The notes under the pieces are model-generated. The model was not told the DNA's origin. It ran no database searches and saw only the letters and a program-made list of their open reading frames with translations. Both the position numbers and the translations under genes were made by a program. A stretch of DNA of 64,000 nt from Venturia oleaginea (taxonomy: Eukaryota > Ascomycota > Dothideomycetes > Venturiales > Venturiaceae), in contig JABMLP010000005.1 in NCBI GenBank assembly GCA_013176395.1, positions 1,426,001-1,490,000 on the forward strand, in the 5' to 3' direction. Shown one piece after another: positions 23,620-34,916 of the stretch. The number at the start of each line of letters is the position of its first letter. Within the stretch, counting starts at the first letter, position 1.

Positions 23620-24478
23620 TCAGCAGCATTTCCATGATAAATCCCGTGGTTCCCAACCAAATGCTATGTTGTTTCCAAAGCCCCCACTTCCTGCCCTCAA
23701 ACTCCGGTCTTCATCCAGACGTTTGGAGATGGCGTCTTCACTTTCAGTTGCCGTCCACATCCAGCGGCTTATGGCGTTGGGCCCTATAGTACGGACACAT
23801 GGGATTCGTAAAATCACCCTCAATCGCAAACTTCCTCCTACATTCGAACATTGCAACCTCCTCATCTTCTCAAGACTCCGCGCCTTGGAAGCACCCGGCA
23901 GCATCTCCAGAGCAAGGTCCTTGCTTATTAGCTCCGGCAAATCAGATAGAAGTTCTCCAAAAGCCGGATCGTTGAGTAGTTGCTCGCTGGATTAGATTAA
24001 TCATTCGACCATATTCTTTCGAATATCTTCCTCGTGGCTGAATGCCATGTATACAAATCTGATGGCCACGATGAACTCCCGAGCAGGCCCGCCCTTGGAC
24101 AAGACGGCTTTGAACTTTTCAAAGGTCAGTTCTCTCAAATCTGGTTTTTAATAGAAGCCAGCGACCTCGAACATCTTCAGGTGGTAAGTAAGAGTGTCCC
24201 CAAGGAAGTTTATGGCGTCGTAGCCGGACTTGTAGAGATAGTCGATCATCAACTTTATGATGGCAGAGCCTCCACCTACCAGATCGATGCGGCTATCTAT
24301 TCCTTCCCATAATGATTTAGATGACCCGTGATCGAGAACGGAGCAGGGGTGACTCACATTGAAAGTTTTTGGCTTTAGAGCTTTTGAGAGGGATTCCGAG
24401 CCGGTGCTGAGGACGACTTTATGCGCGTTGAATGTGGTGCTGTCGGTACAGGTGATGAGGACATCTGATTGAGCGCCT
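23620..24478 (-). pseudogene. Decayed BTB/POZ gene, minus strand
   Basis: Read right to left: SDVLITCTDSTTFNAHKVVLST and SLSKALKPKTFN (about 24478-24356), then a GTGAGT intron. Next are AIIKLMIDYLYKSGYDAI and YHLKMFEVAGFY, a TAA at about 24148, and in the same phase LRELTFEKFKAVLSKGG and IVAIRFVYMAFSHEEDIRKNM. TGA and TAA codons follow, still in phase with LLNDPAFGELLSDLPELISKDLALEMLPG. The order matches a BTB protein; several stops in one phase mark it as recent decay. Confidence 0.6.
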
Positions 24479-25276
24479 GTCGAAATTCCACTCGACTCCC
24501 AGGTAATAGGTCAGCCATAGTATAAATAAATCCTGAAGTTCATTTGCGGTTCATTATGCGCCTTCTCGAGAAAGAAACAAGCCGCACTGATAATGTATGA
24601 ACATAAGGTTCGAGTCCCTCTGGTTCCCAAGATAGAGGACATTTGGACGTCTGACCACAGATTGAGATCGCCGGCAAGTATAGCGACAATCAAATGGTTA
24701 TGGGAAGAGGGTGTGAGGTTTGATCAAGGTTGTAAAGGTTGGTGGGGGTTGAGAGAGGCGGCCAAGGGCTACTGTCAAATGAACTCATTTTCATTCACCT
24801 CATTTGTACTAGCTTGAACACGAGCCCCTCAATCGTGTATATATATGGGCATGCCCACGATCATCAATTCAGACTTTAGTCTGCTTCATCCACCTTTTGA
24901 CAGCTACCGCTACCCCACCCCCACCCAGAGGTTAGAAGATCTATCCCTGTCTAAAGCGCCTGAGGCCCAAAGATCAACAGACCGACAACAAGCCCCAGAT
25001 CCAGCACCTCAAATCCAATACCATATGGACTGGATATCGATTGAATATGAGTCGGGACTAGTAAATAATTAGGCATGGATATCTATCTACCGCCACGCTG
25101 CGCACCGACAGGGGCCACAGAGTTTATACATCGTCTTCCGCTAACTATCAACCGACACATCAGCCTTTCATTCCTCTCCCCTGCCCAATCCTCCAAACCG
25201 CTAAAGCAACTAATGCATACAGGTGGAGCAATGACAACAAGGATCCTTCTGCTCTGGCCTTGAGCAATTCAATTCG
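24479..25276. other. Intergenic region, nothing recognised
   Basis: A 75-codon plus ORF (24845-25072) and others show no recognisable domain. Confidence 0.3.
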
Positions 25277-26356
25277 TCAACAAACCTCGTCTATGTAGCG
25301 ATCAAGGACTTGGCTATAATCAATGGCCTTCCCTGCTTCATAAAGATCCATGCAGCAACCGATATCGCATAGATTGGTACCGAAATAGGAGGAAATCCTT
25401 CGTGTTGTTCGCATCTTCTCTTCCTCGCGTATGATATCATGCATATACTCTACACCACCTTCTTCATCGGGAACCATTCGCATTGCCTCCCAATCCAAAT
25501 GACAATAAATGTTTGTATTCGCGACGAATACTTCGAATGGAGCAGAGTGTGTATATTCCCAGTCGATTACGCCAACAATATTGTACTGCTCATCGAAAAG
25601 TATGTTGTGATAGCTAAAGTCCGAGTGAATAAGCGGATAGCCTTCTGAGCTCGACGTTGAGAGAGGCTTTTTGTTCAATGCTTTTGCAAGACTAGCTGGA
25701 AAACAATTGATTATGTGCTTGAGTGTTTTCTCAGATTGGTCATCGGTCGGTTCTTGGAGGCACTCCTTGTTTCTAAACTGTGCTTGAGCAGCCCAGGAGA
25801 GATAATAGTCGATAGGTTGAGTGAAAGGTCCCTTAAAGCCAAATTCCGCTGGTAAAGGGCCGATTTCAACTGTCCCTTCCGGTCCAAGGATAGGAGAACC
25901 CAATTTTGGGAAACGAATGGTCGATATTTGACACTTAATCGTTGATTAGAATTTATTGGAAAATTAGTCCAATATAGCACGCACCTGAATTGAAGCTATC
26001 AACGTTCTGACCTTTTCCTTTTGCTCGGTGGTAAGGGTATCGAGAGCACCCATATCGTACAGTATATTTCCTCGAATGCACTGCATCAGTACATAGGGCA
26101 TCTTGACGTGGTTGGATTCCATCGACGTTTGGTACCCATAAATAGATGGTACAGGTAGACTAGGTGTAGTTGTCATGTACTTCAACGTGGCAATCTCGCT
26201 TTCAAATTTGAGTTTGTCCTCCGCTGTCCTCCACCCTGATGTTCCATATAGTTCAAATCTCCCATGAATAGCAATGGGAACCCGTGCGAGCCATATTTCT
26301 TGATTGGGACAAAATGCGGCGCACAATATGTCAGCCTCCAGCGTGGTAGCATCCAT
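25277..26356 (-). CDS. Aminoglycoside/choline kinase-like phosphotransferase (APH family)
   Basis: Exons 26356-25985 and 25933-25277, intron 25934-25984 (GTGCGT..TTAAG); 342 residues from the ATG at 26356. Kinase-like fold: FELYGTSGWRTAEDKLKFESEIATLKYM with the N-lobe helix, PYVLMQCIRGNIL hinge, catalytic loop HSDFSYHNILFD (about 227) and metal-binding VIDWEY. Fungal members are numerous and their substrates mostly unknown. Upstream, 26493-26331 in a different frame encodes an N-lobe start (WTALLEKVRNLTGAQYCTF..GG) that runs out one base before the main frame. The gene may therefore have lost its first 50-60 residues by a frameshift. Confidence 0.7.
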
Positions 26357-26593
26357 CGAAAGTGCAATATTGGGCGCCAGTCAGGTTTCGAACCTTTTCT
26401 AACAGGGCGGTCCAGCCGGTATGTTCAAAAGTGTATTGCGTATGCTCATCGTTGTGTTGGCCGTGCCATTGATATGCGACAGGTTTGGACATCCTTGCAG
26501 ATGCAAACAAACTTGTTGTTGTTGTGTTGTGTAAACAACTGCTTGGCGGTACCAGGTGGGGGCGGGGGCCGGGGGCCGGGTCGCACAAAATTT

Positions 26594-27930
26594 ACGTTGG
26601 TAGCCAGTGGCCCAGTGGTTGGTTGGTTGCTATCTGGCATAAATAGTGACCCTTTCGGGACTCGGCCGTGGGTGCTTAAGGGCCCATGTCCCCTGAAGCA
26701 AGTTTTCTGGTGTACATTGGTCCCCAAACATCATGATGTCCCCCAAAATGAGAAGATGCAGTGTCCAAGCCCTGTGGGCTGAGCCCCTGCTTGGTTGCGA
26801 AATTACGGTGTGTCGTGTCGGGGAAAACTGCCGTGCCCCTTACCTCTTGTTTAACTATGTGTCCGTTCCATCCTACCTAAAAGTGTTCTCCGAAAGAATG
26901 TCTATTATCGCCCTAACCCTCATTCTCTGTAAGAAACCTCCAAAATTCCAAAGAATGATCAGTCGATGTGGACGCGACGGATATCTTAAAAAAGTAAGTC
27001 ACCATCGACAGGTGATGTAAACATGGACAAATTACATACTTTACACGCTTAAGCCAAGCCCAAGACCGAGACCGAGCCCAAAACAGACCCCCAAACGAGC
27101 TTATATGGACAATGTATGAACCTTTCTATATAAACTGGTCTCGGTTTACGCATTTTCCACAAAAGCTAGTTTGGGTGTCCGCCTCGGTCTCCGTCTCCGT
27201 CTCGGGCCTGGGATTCTCCGACATGACTCTGGCAAAGAGGGTTATAACAAGTTGTAACGTGGTCAAGATTCTCTGCTCGTGTTGGGGGGTGAGGAGGATC
27301 TTAATATACTTTATAAGAAGAAAGGTCCTGAGCCCCTTTTAACTTCTAAAATTGGTTCCGGTAAAGACTGCCTGGAATATGCAGTAATCATACCACCTTA
27401 ACTTTCTCGCATCCTGCGCAAGGCAAGGCCCCGTGCAGCTTTTGCTGGTTTGATTTGCTCTGCTACCGATCAACATCTCTGGGGCTTATGCTCTCCCAGA
27501 ATATTGGCTCTAGTACCCATTATTCCCTTATCTGGTTCTCGGATATCTTTACCCCAGGGGCCCAGATCGTAGGGAAGTGGGAAGGTACTCCCTAAAAAAG
27601 GCCAATCTCTTACTGTCCAACTTCCGGTGGGCGATATCCCGAGGGCCCAGAAGACTCTGAAAATTCCGACTAGATAAGAGATTGTCGCAACAGCTTCAGC
27701 CATGGTAGTGCAAACGCGCTCCTCCTCGGCTCGAGAAAAAAAAACTGTTGTCAGCCCGTAACGGCGACCGAACAAGGACAGCACGAATCTCATTGGAATA
27801 TGGAGGTTTGGAGGCCTGGTTGGCATAATCTATTGCGACCTAAATCAGCATTCTTTCAAACAAGGGATAGATAGGAATTTTCATAGAATGGGGCTGAAGG
27901 ATTGTGCCGCACTCTAAAATAAAGGTGGAC
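26594..27930. other. Intergenic region with an imperfect inverted repeat
   Basis: G-rich tract at about 26560-26580. An imperfect inverted repeat (27050-27105 against 27165-27220) is described under findings. No gene recognised. Confidence 0.3.
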
Positions 27931-30022
27931 TACTTGGGCAGCCTTTTCACCGCTTGTGGTTCTGCAACGCCCAACCGAAGTGCGCCTTCAAATGCAACCT
28001 CGCCATGTTTGACTTTCCGTTCTCCAACCTCTTTAAAGAATACAGCCACTTCGCCACCGCTTGCGACAGCAAGGTGACTCAATACGGGAGCCTGGAAAGC
28101 AGATGCGATTTCTATTAGACCTACCACATATCAATGACTGTAAATCGAACATAAAGTTGGTGACTAACCTAAGGTGACCTTCCTACCGAGCTGCCAGAAG
28201 TCCCAGTATGCCGGCGGGACAAGAAAAATGCATGTCAAGAGTGAAGCGATTGCAGCCCACCAAAATGGCCAATGGGATGCGTATAAAGTGCAGGCTTTGA
28301 AGTCCTTCATGAACGGAACGAACGGAATAGAGCTGATCTTCTCCTTGTACAACAGCTTTCGTTTGTCCTCCCCAAGATCTGCGAGCGCCTAAATTCCCAA
28401 CTCGACACTGGCTCGAAGCGCAACCGAGTTGACCTGCGACATGATATAAGTTGAGGGGTTGAACAATCCAATCACACAAGATTGGGGGTAAACCAGGTAG
28501 GAGGAGATCAGTTGCATCCTACCAGTTACCCATCATTGGCCCGCTGTTACCATCGTTGAGGTACTGAAGCGTTGTGGAGCCCGCAAAGATCGAATTCATC
28601 ATGTCAGCAAAAGTCTGAATGTTGCTGTCGAAGGCCGGATCGTACTCCAGTGTTTCAAGAACTTACACGCCTTTAATTTGACCGTCGACAAGCTTATCAT
28701 ACATATCTGGCGTTCCCCATGCTGCCGCGTCTTCTGGTAGTTCGTGACCTTCAGGCAAGCTGTCGGTAGGCCACCATGGAGTGGTGATTCTATATCTACT
28801 CGCACTGGCTGATAATTGGCTGGGAGATGGTTGACTGGTTTGGAGTGGGTACATCACTTTAGCTGGTCGGAACTCGCACGTCTGCGAAAGGAGACGAGCG
28901 TTGCAAGTTTCCGCTTCGACATTGCCAGCTGGGCCAATAGCGGGTTAGAGATCGGCCCAGATTGTTGTCATCTCGACGAAGCTTGACTCAGCGGAATTAT
29001 TGTTTCGGCCCACAATGTTTGCGTCGACTGAGATACTGAGTATATTATCCAAAGTTTTGTCTTCGTCCACGTTCTCCCTGTTCCTCCAAGCAGTGGTTGT
29101 CTTCATTGCCATTTGGAGTGACTTAATGGTTCTTGATGCCGTAATCGATTGGAGCTCAAGAAGTATTAAAACCAAAACCCGGAACAAGTGTGAAGCAATT
29201 CCCTTTGCACAGATCCTCGATGTCATCAACGTTGTCCGGCTTGACGAGATCTCCATCCGTTGAGTAGCCATAAAGTGCTAAGCTCAGCCTGGACATGATT
29301 CCCACTTCTCCATATTGTGAGAAATAGCCTCCATAGTCGTTTGGGACCGTGTCCACCATTGGGATGCGTATGGGTGCGCTCCGTATGATCCCAAACTCAG
29401 GTTCGTCGCCAGTAGCCTATTGTAGCAAAAGATTGTCGACCATCGTAAGCTTTGCTGTCAAAGCCGCCAAAGCGATGAAGTTGAAAGCCTTCCCAGCGGT
29501 GAGTAAATCAAGGGCCGAGGTACTGAAGCTCCAGGAACTGTGCAGCTCGGAGACTGTTGCTCCATTGAGTGCTTTTCTCCACCAGGCGATTGTGACGCCC
29601 TGTCCAATGGCAATAGCCAGAGCAAGATTGGAAACGGTGTACGTGATGGCCAGCCCAACAGAAGGTTTCAACTGGGATTTTGTTCTCCAGTCGTCTTTGA
29701 TCCACTCGTATTTCGGGTAGGTCGTATTGAAGCATGTATTTTTAGCGTGTTAGTCTGGAGAAGATTGGGATCTGGTCGTACCTGGCCATTTATTCGGATT
29801 CTTCCCATTTGAAGTCTTCATGATTACAATAGTCATCGCTATGCTGACAAGAATAGTGAGGAGAGCTCCGACCTCAAGCCACGGAAACCTAGCTCACACT
29901 CCAATCTATCAATGGATTGATCCATTGGCATCATTGTGCTTCTCTTCATCCAATTCTCGCGTCAAAACAGTTGTGCTCTTGTCTTTGTCGACCCAACCAA
30001 TCTGCTTGTTGGGCTCACCCAT
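27931..30022 (-). pseudogene. Decayed polytopic membrane protein gene
   Basis: Minus-strand pieces in order: hydrophilic start from an ATG at 30022; FPWLEVGALLTILVSIAMTIVIM (membrane); YPKYEWIKDDWRTKSQLKPSVGLAITY with SNLALAIAIGQGVTIAWWRKAL (membrane); GKAFNFIALAALTAKLTMVDNLLLQ. An extracellular segment with cysteines follows (CNARLLSQTCEFRPAKVMYP), then a helix near 28300-28220 and a tail ending at 27931 with FFKEVGERKVKHGEV. This order is that of a large filamentous-fungal membrane protein family of unknown function. The first membrane segment is preceded in phase by TGA, TAG and TGA codons; another TGA follows FGFNTS near 29155. An intron could hide the first group, but overall it looks inactive. 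Confidence 0.5.
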
Positions 30023-30889
30023 ATCGTACTGATACACAGCGGAAGAAGTACTGACGGCCGTTATTGAGGAAGTATCGCGTGCTATCAAGGTAGATTTTGA
30101 GGGTGAATTCAGATAAAATCAGTTCTTACCCCCGTCAGCCGTCAGCGAACGCGGTTCTTATCCCACTCAAGATACTCATCACGAAAAGAGCGAAGCGAGT
30201 CAGTTCAATATTGACAGCCCTGCGCGATTCTGGAGGACGCCCAGCTGGACGCTTGCCCTTCAAACGGGAGTGACTTGGCCATTTTCAGCATCGAGGACGC
30301 CTGGAAGAGCTGAAGATGCAGATCATCCTTATCAGACGTCGAAAAGACCGACAACAGTGCAGCCGCATCATACAAGGGCCGGTTGAATGAAAAGTGTTGG
30401 CTGATGAAAAGAGGAAGCTGGCGTGGTTTGGAAGCGGCTCGGTTGGAAGGTTGGCGATTGTGGCGGCGCCACACCGCAGTGCTTGACGGGCAATGCGTGA
30501 TACCACGACGAAATCGCTGATCGGATATTTAACTTTGTTGTCACTCTAACATTTATTATCATAGCATTGTATTTGACTGTCTCGACATCTAAACTTGATT
30601 GCCTGGGGCTGGAAGTTTAAGTCACGTGCTATACTTCCTGTTTTGGCCAAGTCCGCTTCAAGGTGACGATAATTTCGTTTGGATCATGCATCCAACAACC
30701 TGGCTACCTTTCACTGTGGAACCAATGCTAATGCTGGGTAACCAGGTCATATAACCATAGTCTTTAAACCTTTTGATCCAAAACCACTCTCAACCTTACA
30801 ACACCACAAAGTGCAAAGTATTCCGCGAGTACTGCCCATTTTCTCTTCATTTGCGCCGTCTAATCACATGTAGTAGATTCTAAGAAACC
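30023..30889. other. Intergenic region, nothing recognised
   Basis: Chance ORFs only. The right end is the presumed promoter of the split ELRQ gene. Confidence 0.3.
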
Positions 30890-30966
30890 ATGGCAGAGCC
30901 AACGCCAACCCTCAAGCGTAAATTCTCCGATAGCGACAAAGCCAACCTCGAAGGAAAACGCCAGCG

Positions 30967-30980
30967 AACTGCCAAATCAC
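30967..30980. repeat. Target-site duplication, left copy (14 bp)
   Basis: AACTGCCAAATCAC, identical to 32575-32588, flanking the insert in ELRQ copy 12. Bases on either side differ, so the duplication is 14 bp. Confidence 0.8.
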
Positions 30981-31417
30981 AAAAACAGCACACAGCGAGA
31001 ACTCAATTTTTGGAATTTACAGAATTATCATCTAAAGATCATCAAAACACCTCTGCCAGTGGCCGCTCCGGCCTCTAGAGGCCATCGCGCGTCCCTCAGC
31101 GTCGATGAGATACCTCTAGAGTCGCCGTCGCGGCCACGGCATAGCAAGCACACGAATACATGAGCAAGCTACACGAACGATGCGTCCACCAAAGACAACA
31201 GCAACCATCTAATCACTATCTCCCGGCTAGTCCATCACCCCAGATGACACTGCAATGCTCCGAGTCGACGAGTCACCGCTAGAACGGCAATACCTTCAAC
31301 ACAACTCAAACACCAGACGCCCGGTGTGCAACAATCGACACCACACACCACTGCAACGACTAGACAACCTCTCCCAACGTCTTGGCAAACCGTTCTGCTA
31401 CAAGCTGTTGCCCAGAG

Positions 31418-32040
31418 CCTTGAGCCTCTCCCCAAACTGTTGCCTCCCAGTTATGGCATTGGCAAGAGTAGGTGCGCGACATAGTAAGTAGTAAGGACGC
31501 ATAGAAGGAGCTTATTGGCGGCAAATCCCCTCCCTGTAAGCTAGCAAACGTAGCCTTGAGCCTCTCCCCAGACTGTTGCGTCCCAGTTATGGCATTGGCA
31601 AGAGTAGGAGCGCGATATAGCAGGCAGGGAGAGCGACTAGCAGCAGATAGGCTCCGACTATAAGACGACAGGTCTACAACACAATCGGTGCGACACGATA
31701 CGGCAGCTGCTAGAGAACCTCATCTACTATCGTCTCCGCAAACCGTTCTGCTGCAAGCTGATGTTCAGAGCCTTGAGCCTCTCCCCAAACTGTTGCCTCC
31801 CAGTTATGGCATTGGCAAGAGTAGGTGCGCGACACAGTAAGTAGTAAGGACGCATAGAAGGAGCCTATTGGCGGCAAATTCCCTCCCTGTAAGCTAGCAG
31901 ATGTAGCCTTGAGCCTCTCCCCAGACTGTTGCGTCCCAGTTATGGCATTGGCAAGAGTAGGAGCGCGATATAGCAAGTAGGGAGAGCGACTAGCAGCAGG
32001 TAGGCTCCGACTATAAGACGGCAGGTCTATAGCACGATCG
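31418..32040. repeat. Nested tandem repeats inside retroposon copy A
   Basis: The block beginning CCTTGAGCCTCTCCCC occurs at 31418, 31553, 31771 and 31907. Spacing is 135 and 136 bp within a unit and 353 bp between units. Each contains CAGTTATGGCATTGGCAAG. The same layout is present, inverted, in copy B. Confidence 0.85.
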
Positions 32041-32354
32041 GCGCCATACAATACGGCAGCTACCAGACAGCCTCGTCTACGGGCATACCCGGAGTATCAC
32101 ACCCAAGCAGCGAAATCACGACTACGATGGTTACTATTGTCTCCAGCATCACACAACCAAATACACTGCCGCATAGGAATCTGGTGCAAGGCAACTTTCA
32201 CAAGCAGAAACATACTTAGGGAACCCATTGGCCTTGAGGGATAAGGCGAAACAGATAGATAAAGCTGAGCACTAGAGGGAGACTGTAGGTAGAAGGATAG
32301 CGAAACACGAGGCATTGCCTCTTGAGTCTACATAGCACAGATATACTAGCAGAG

Positions 32355-32400
32355 TAACCAGTATCTACAAGAGCCCGCGGGCATTTGGAGATACTGGTTA
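32355..32400. repeat. Palindrome with 12-bp arms
   Basis: TAACCAGTATCT at 32355-32366 pairs with AGATACTGGTTA at 32389-32400; the loop centres on the self-complementary GCCCGCGGGC. It lies in the part of copy A that copy B lacks. Confidence 0.8.
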
Positions 32401-32574
32401 GGGGAAAAGGGGGAGGACCGAGGGGACAGCTGGTCTTGTTTCAGTGAACGGGGCGAAGTGGGGCGCGGTGGATTATATAATCTATCACGTGTCGGCTGTC
32501 TGATGAAGTCCTCCTAACCGGACATAGCTGCGTGAATAACCGCCTGCAACCGAGTAGGATAAAATCAATCAATC

Positions 32575-32588
32575 AACTGCCAAATCAC
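32575..32588. repeat. Target-site duplication, right copy (14 bp)
   Basis: AACTGCCAAATCAC, identical to 30967-30980; also the continuation of the interrupted ELRQ reading frame. Confidence 0.8.
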
Positions 32589-32923
32589 CGAAACCTCCAG
32601 CATCATTCCTTACCTTACCCAGCGAACTATGCCAACAGGTCCTTCGCCTCACCCATGAGCCATTGACACTCGCCGATCTCTGTTACGAGACCCTCAAGTG
32701 CCAAGCATATAACGAGCACAGCGACATCTTCAACGATTACCACGCGGAACTGGGCGCATGGGGGGACATCCTGCATGAAGTCCACGTAAATATTTAGGAT
32801 GATTTCCAACATGTGGTTGACAAGTGGATCAAGTCTCTTGAGGAACTCTATGTGGAGTGGGAGCAGTATTTGGACCCAGATTATGAAGAGGATGGAGATG
32901 AGAATGATGAGTGGGACTGCTAG

Positions 32924-33535
32924 AGTGAGCCGGGGGCGAGGGGATGGGGTATGATGAGTAGAATTGTGATGGGAGAAACGCGTGAGCTCAAACCGAGGAC
33001 CAGAACATACACTCTTGGTTGATGGGAACTGTCCGAACCGGGACGCCACAAATCTTGGCGTTTGGCATCATTCTTAAACCCTTGAATTTGAGGTCAATTT
33101 AAAACAAGTCCTTCCTCGAAACTGATAACCCTCATTTTTTTCAGTCGCCTGCGCGGAAGATGAGTTTGTGGAAACATTGAATATATTCTTGATCACGGGA
33201 TTCGTATGATCCCTGTCCGAAGTCGCAATTGTGACTCGATATTGCGTATGCGTACAGTGATTGGAGTCATCTCCACGAGCGAGTGCGCAGAAGAATTGGT
33301 GACTTTGTGACTACGATAGTAAGCTCAAGGAGGAAGAGAATTGATTGCAGTGTCCCTTTCGGGAGTTGACGGTGTCTGCGCTGAAATCAGCAAGAGGATC
33401 TGCATGACGATCCTGTAATACATAACTGATCCTTTCGAATCGGAATGTCGATATTCAATTCATCCTCACCTTTCCCCTAAACAAACAAACAATCAAGTCC
33501 AAATCGATCCTTCGGAAGCTCTACCACCACTCGTC
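32924..33535. other. Intergenic region, promoter of the methyltransferase gene
   Basis: No gene recognised on either strand. Confidence 0.35.
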
Positions 33536-34213
33536 ATGTCAGAGTCCACAACGTACCAACCTCCGGCGGACATGAAGGCGCGGCTGAAGGAGTCATACGA
33601 TGCCATGGCCACAGAATACAATGAATGGACAACACAACATTCTGCGATCCGGCTTGAATACCTTGATAAACTCATTTCCAAACTTCTCGAGAAGAATGGA
33701 CCCAAGTCTGTTCTTGAACTTGGATGTGGATGCGGATTGCCAATCTCCGAGCAACTTCTTTCATACCCCGACATTTCAGTTACTGCAAACGACTTGAGTT
33801 CTACTCAGATCGCGCTCGCGAGGAGGAATTTGAAGGATGCTGGAGACCGCGTGTCATTTTTGGAAGGGGATATGACGAAACTTGATCTTGCGCCTGAGTC
33901 TTTCGATGCTGTTGTCGCTTTTTACAGCATCATAAATCTGCCGAAGGACGAGCAAGTCGCATTGCTCGTCGACATTGCGAAATGGCTGAAGCCTGGAGGA
34001 TACTTGCTTGCCAACTTTTCTGCACAGGAATCGCAGGGCGTCGAGTTAGAAAAGTGGCTGGCGGAGAAAGGGTGGATGTTTTGGGCAGGATGGAGAAGGA
34101 TGGGAACTGTGGAGAAGATCAAAGATGTTGGGTTGGAGATCGTGATTGAAGAGGTTGCAGAGGATGTTGTCGATTCTACCAATTTTGTGTGGATTATTGC
34201 GAAGAAAAATTAG
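33536..34213 (+). CDS. Class I SAM-dependent methyltransferase
   Basis: 225 residues, single exon, ATG at 33536 (GTCATGTC). Helical start with SYDAMATEYNEWT; SAM-binding motif I VLELGCGCGLP (59-69), motif II acidic residue in VTANDLS, then VSFLEGDMTKLDL, FDAVVAFYSIINLPKDEQ (motif IV) and WLKPGGYLLANF. This is a UbiE/methyltransferase-11-like small-molecule enzyme; the substrate cannot be told. Complete and uninterrupted. Tail-to-tail with the cupin gene (8 bp between stops), with no sign of co-function. Confidence 0.85.
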   Translation: MSESTTYQPPADMKARLKESYDAMATEYNEWTTQHSAIRLEYLDKLISKLLEKNGPKSVLELGCGCGLPISEQLLSYPDISVTANDLSSTQIALARRNLKDAGDRVSFLEGDMTKLDLAPESFDAVVAFYSIINLPKDEQVALLVDIAKWLKPGGYLLANFSAQESQGVELEKWLAEKGWMFWAGWRRMGTVEKIKDVGLEIVIEEVAEDVVDSTNFVWIIAKKN

Positions 34214-34221
34214 CGGTGGTT

Positions 34222-34916
34222 TCATTCAGCCTCTTGATGGGAGTACTCTGGATAGGAATCTGAATATCCAAGCAGCCATTTTCCAATGATCAAGCCACCG
34301 ATGAAGTGAATGAAGACAGCAAGCGGTTTTGCAATATACTTAGGTCCTGGTATAGCCAAGAATGTGTCGCCTTTCCTCATGAATAGCAGTATCTGTGGCC
34401 AGCTTGGCTGAATGCCCGCTTTCCGAGTATCATCCCGATAAGTTTGAAGATTTCCTGAGCAAATGTTCAGTACAACTGCTCTAGAGATGGAGGAAGACAC
34501 CCACGGAAGAATGCCTCATCTTTATTGCGTGTCGAGGGTTCCAGTGCGAATTCAACTTCCATCCCCTCGGTCGTACTCGCATTGCAGAACGTATGAAAGG
34601 CTCCTGCAGGAATCTTGACCATCTCACCCGCCTTTGCGAGGATCTGTTCGGCCTCAAGGACAAAGCTAGCTCTCCCGGAAAGGATGTGGAACGTTTCCGT
34701 TTGGTGATAATGCCAATGCAGTTGAGGTGATAGGGCGCATTTCGCGTTCCCAGGCACTGTCTGTTCTTCCGAAGTGGCTGGTGGCCATCGGTTTATGACC
34801 AGATATCGATCTGACGGGGGTTTGAACTCTATAGACGAGGCTCCATCGTCGAATGAGATGCTCTGTAGATGAGCGACTCTGGTCCGCTTTGGACGGACTG
34901 CGAGGAATGAGAGCAT
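34222..34916 (-). CDS. Cupin-domain protein
   Basis: Exons 34916-34505 and 34454-34222, intron 34455-34504 (GTGGGT..TACTGAAC..CTCAG); 214 residues. LHWHYHQTETFHILSGRASFVLE..EQILAKAGEMVKIPAGAFHTFCNAS is a canonical cupin barrel, with His-His-Glu metal ligands in HWHYHQTE and the later His in FHTF. The C-terminus (YRDDTRKAG, a hydrophobic segment FIHFIGGLIIGKWLLGY, SYPEY) is shared with fungal cupins of this group and may touch a membrane. Substrate unknown. Confidence 0.8.

Larger units (their letters stand above)
30981..32574 (+). mobile_element. Non-coding retroposon, copy A (1.6 kb)
   Basis: Inserted in ELRQ copy 12 between 14-bp duplications. On the plus strand the 3' end is a short ATCA-type tetranucleotide tail (GATAAAATCAATCAATC); the 5' end is AAAAACAGCACACAGCG. 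Variable-length duplications plus a simple-repeat tail indicate insertion by target-primed reverse transcription (LINE/SINE type). No long ORF, reverse transcriptase or tRNA-like A/B boxes seen. The middle holds a 353-bp tandem duplication. A second, inverted copy lies at 52818-54222. About 210 bp near 32265-32475, with a hairpin, are absent from copy B. Confidence 0.65.
30890..32923 (+). pseudogene. ELRQ-family member, copy 12, split by a retroposon
   Basis: First part 30890-30980: MAEPTPTLKRKFSDSDKA and a basic stretch ending RTAKS. Second part from 32589: PKPPASFLTLPSELCQQVL then WGDILHEVHVNI, TAG (32795-32797), DDFQHVVDKWIKSLEELY and an acidic tail to TAG at 32921-32923. Removing 30981-32588 (the insert plus one copy of the 14-bp duplication) joins the two parts in frame, with the second half of a codon supplied across the joint. 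So an element landed in the gene. The amber codon in the C-terminal motif is a second lesion. Confidence 0.65.
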
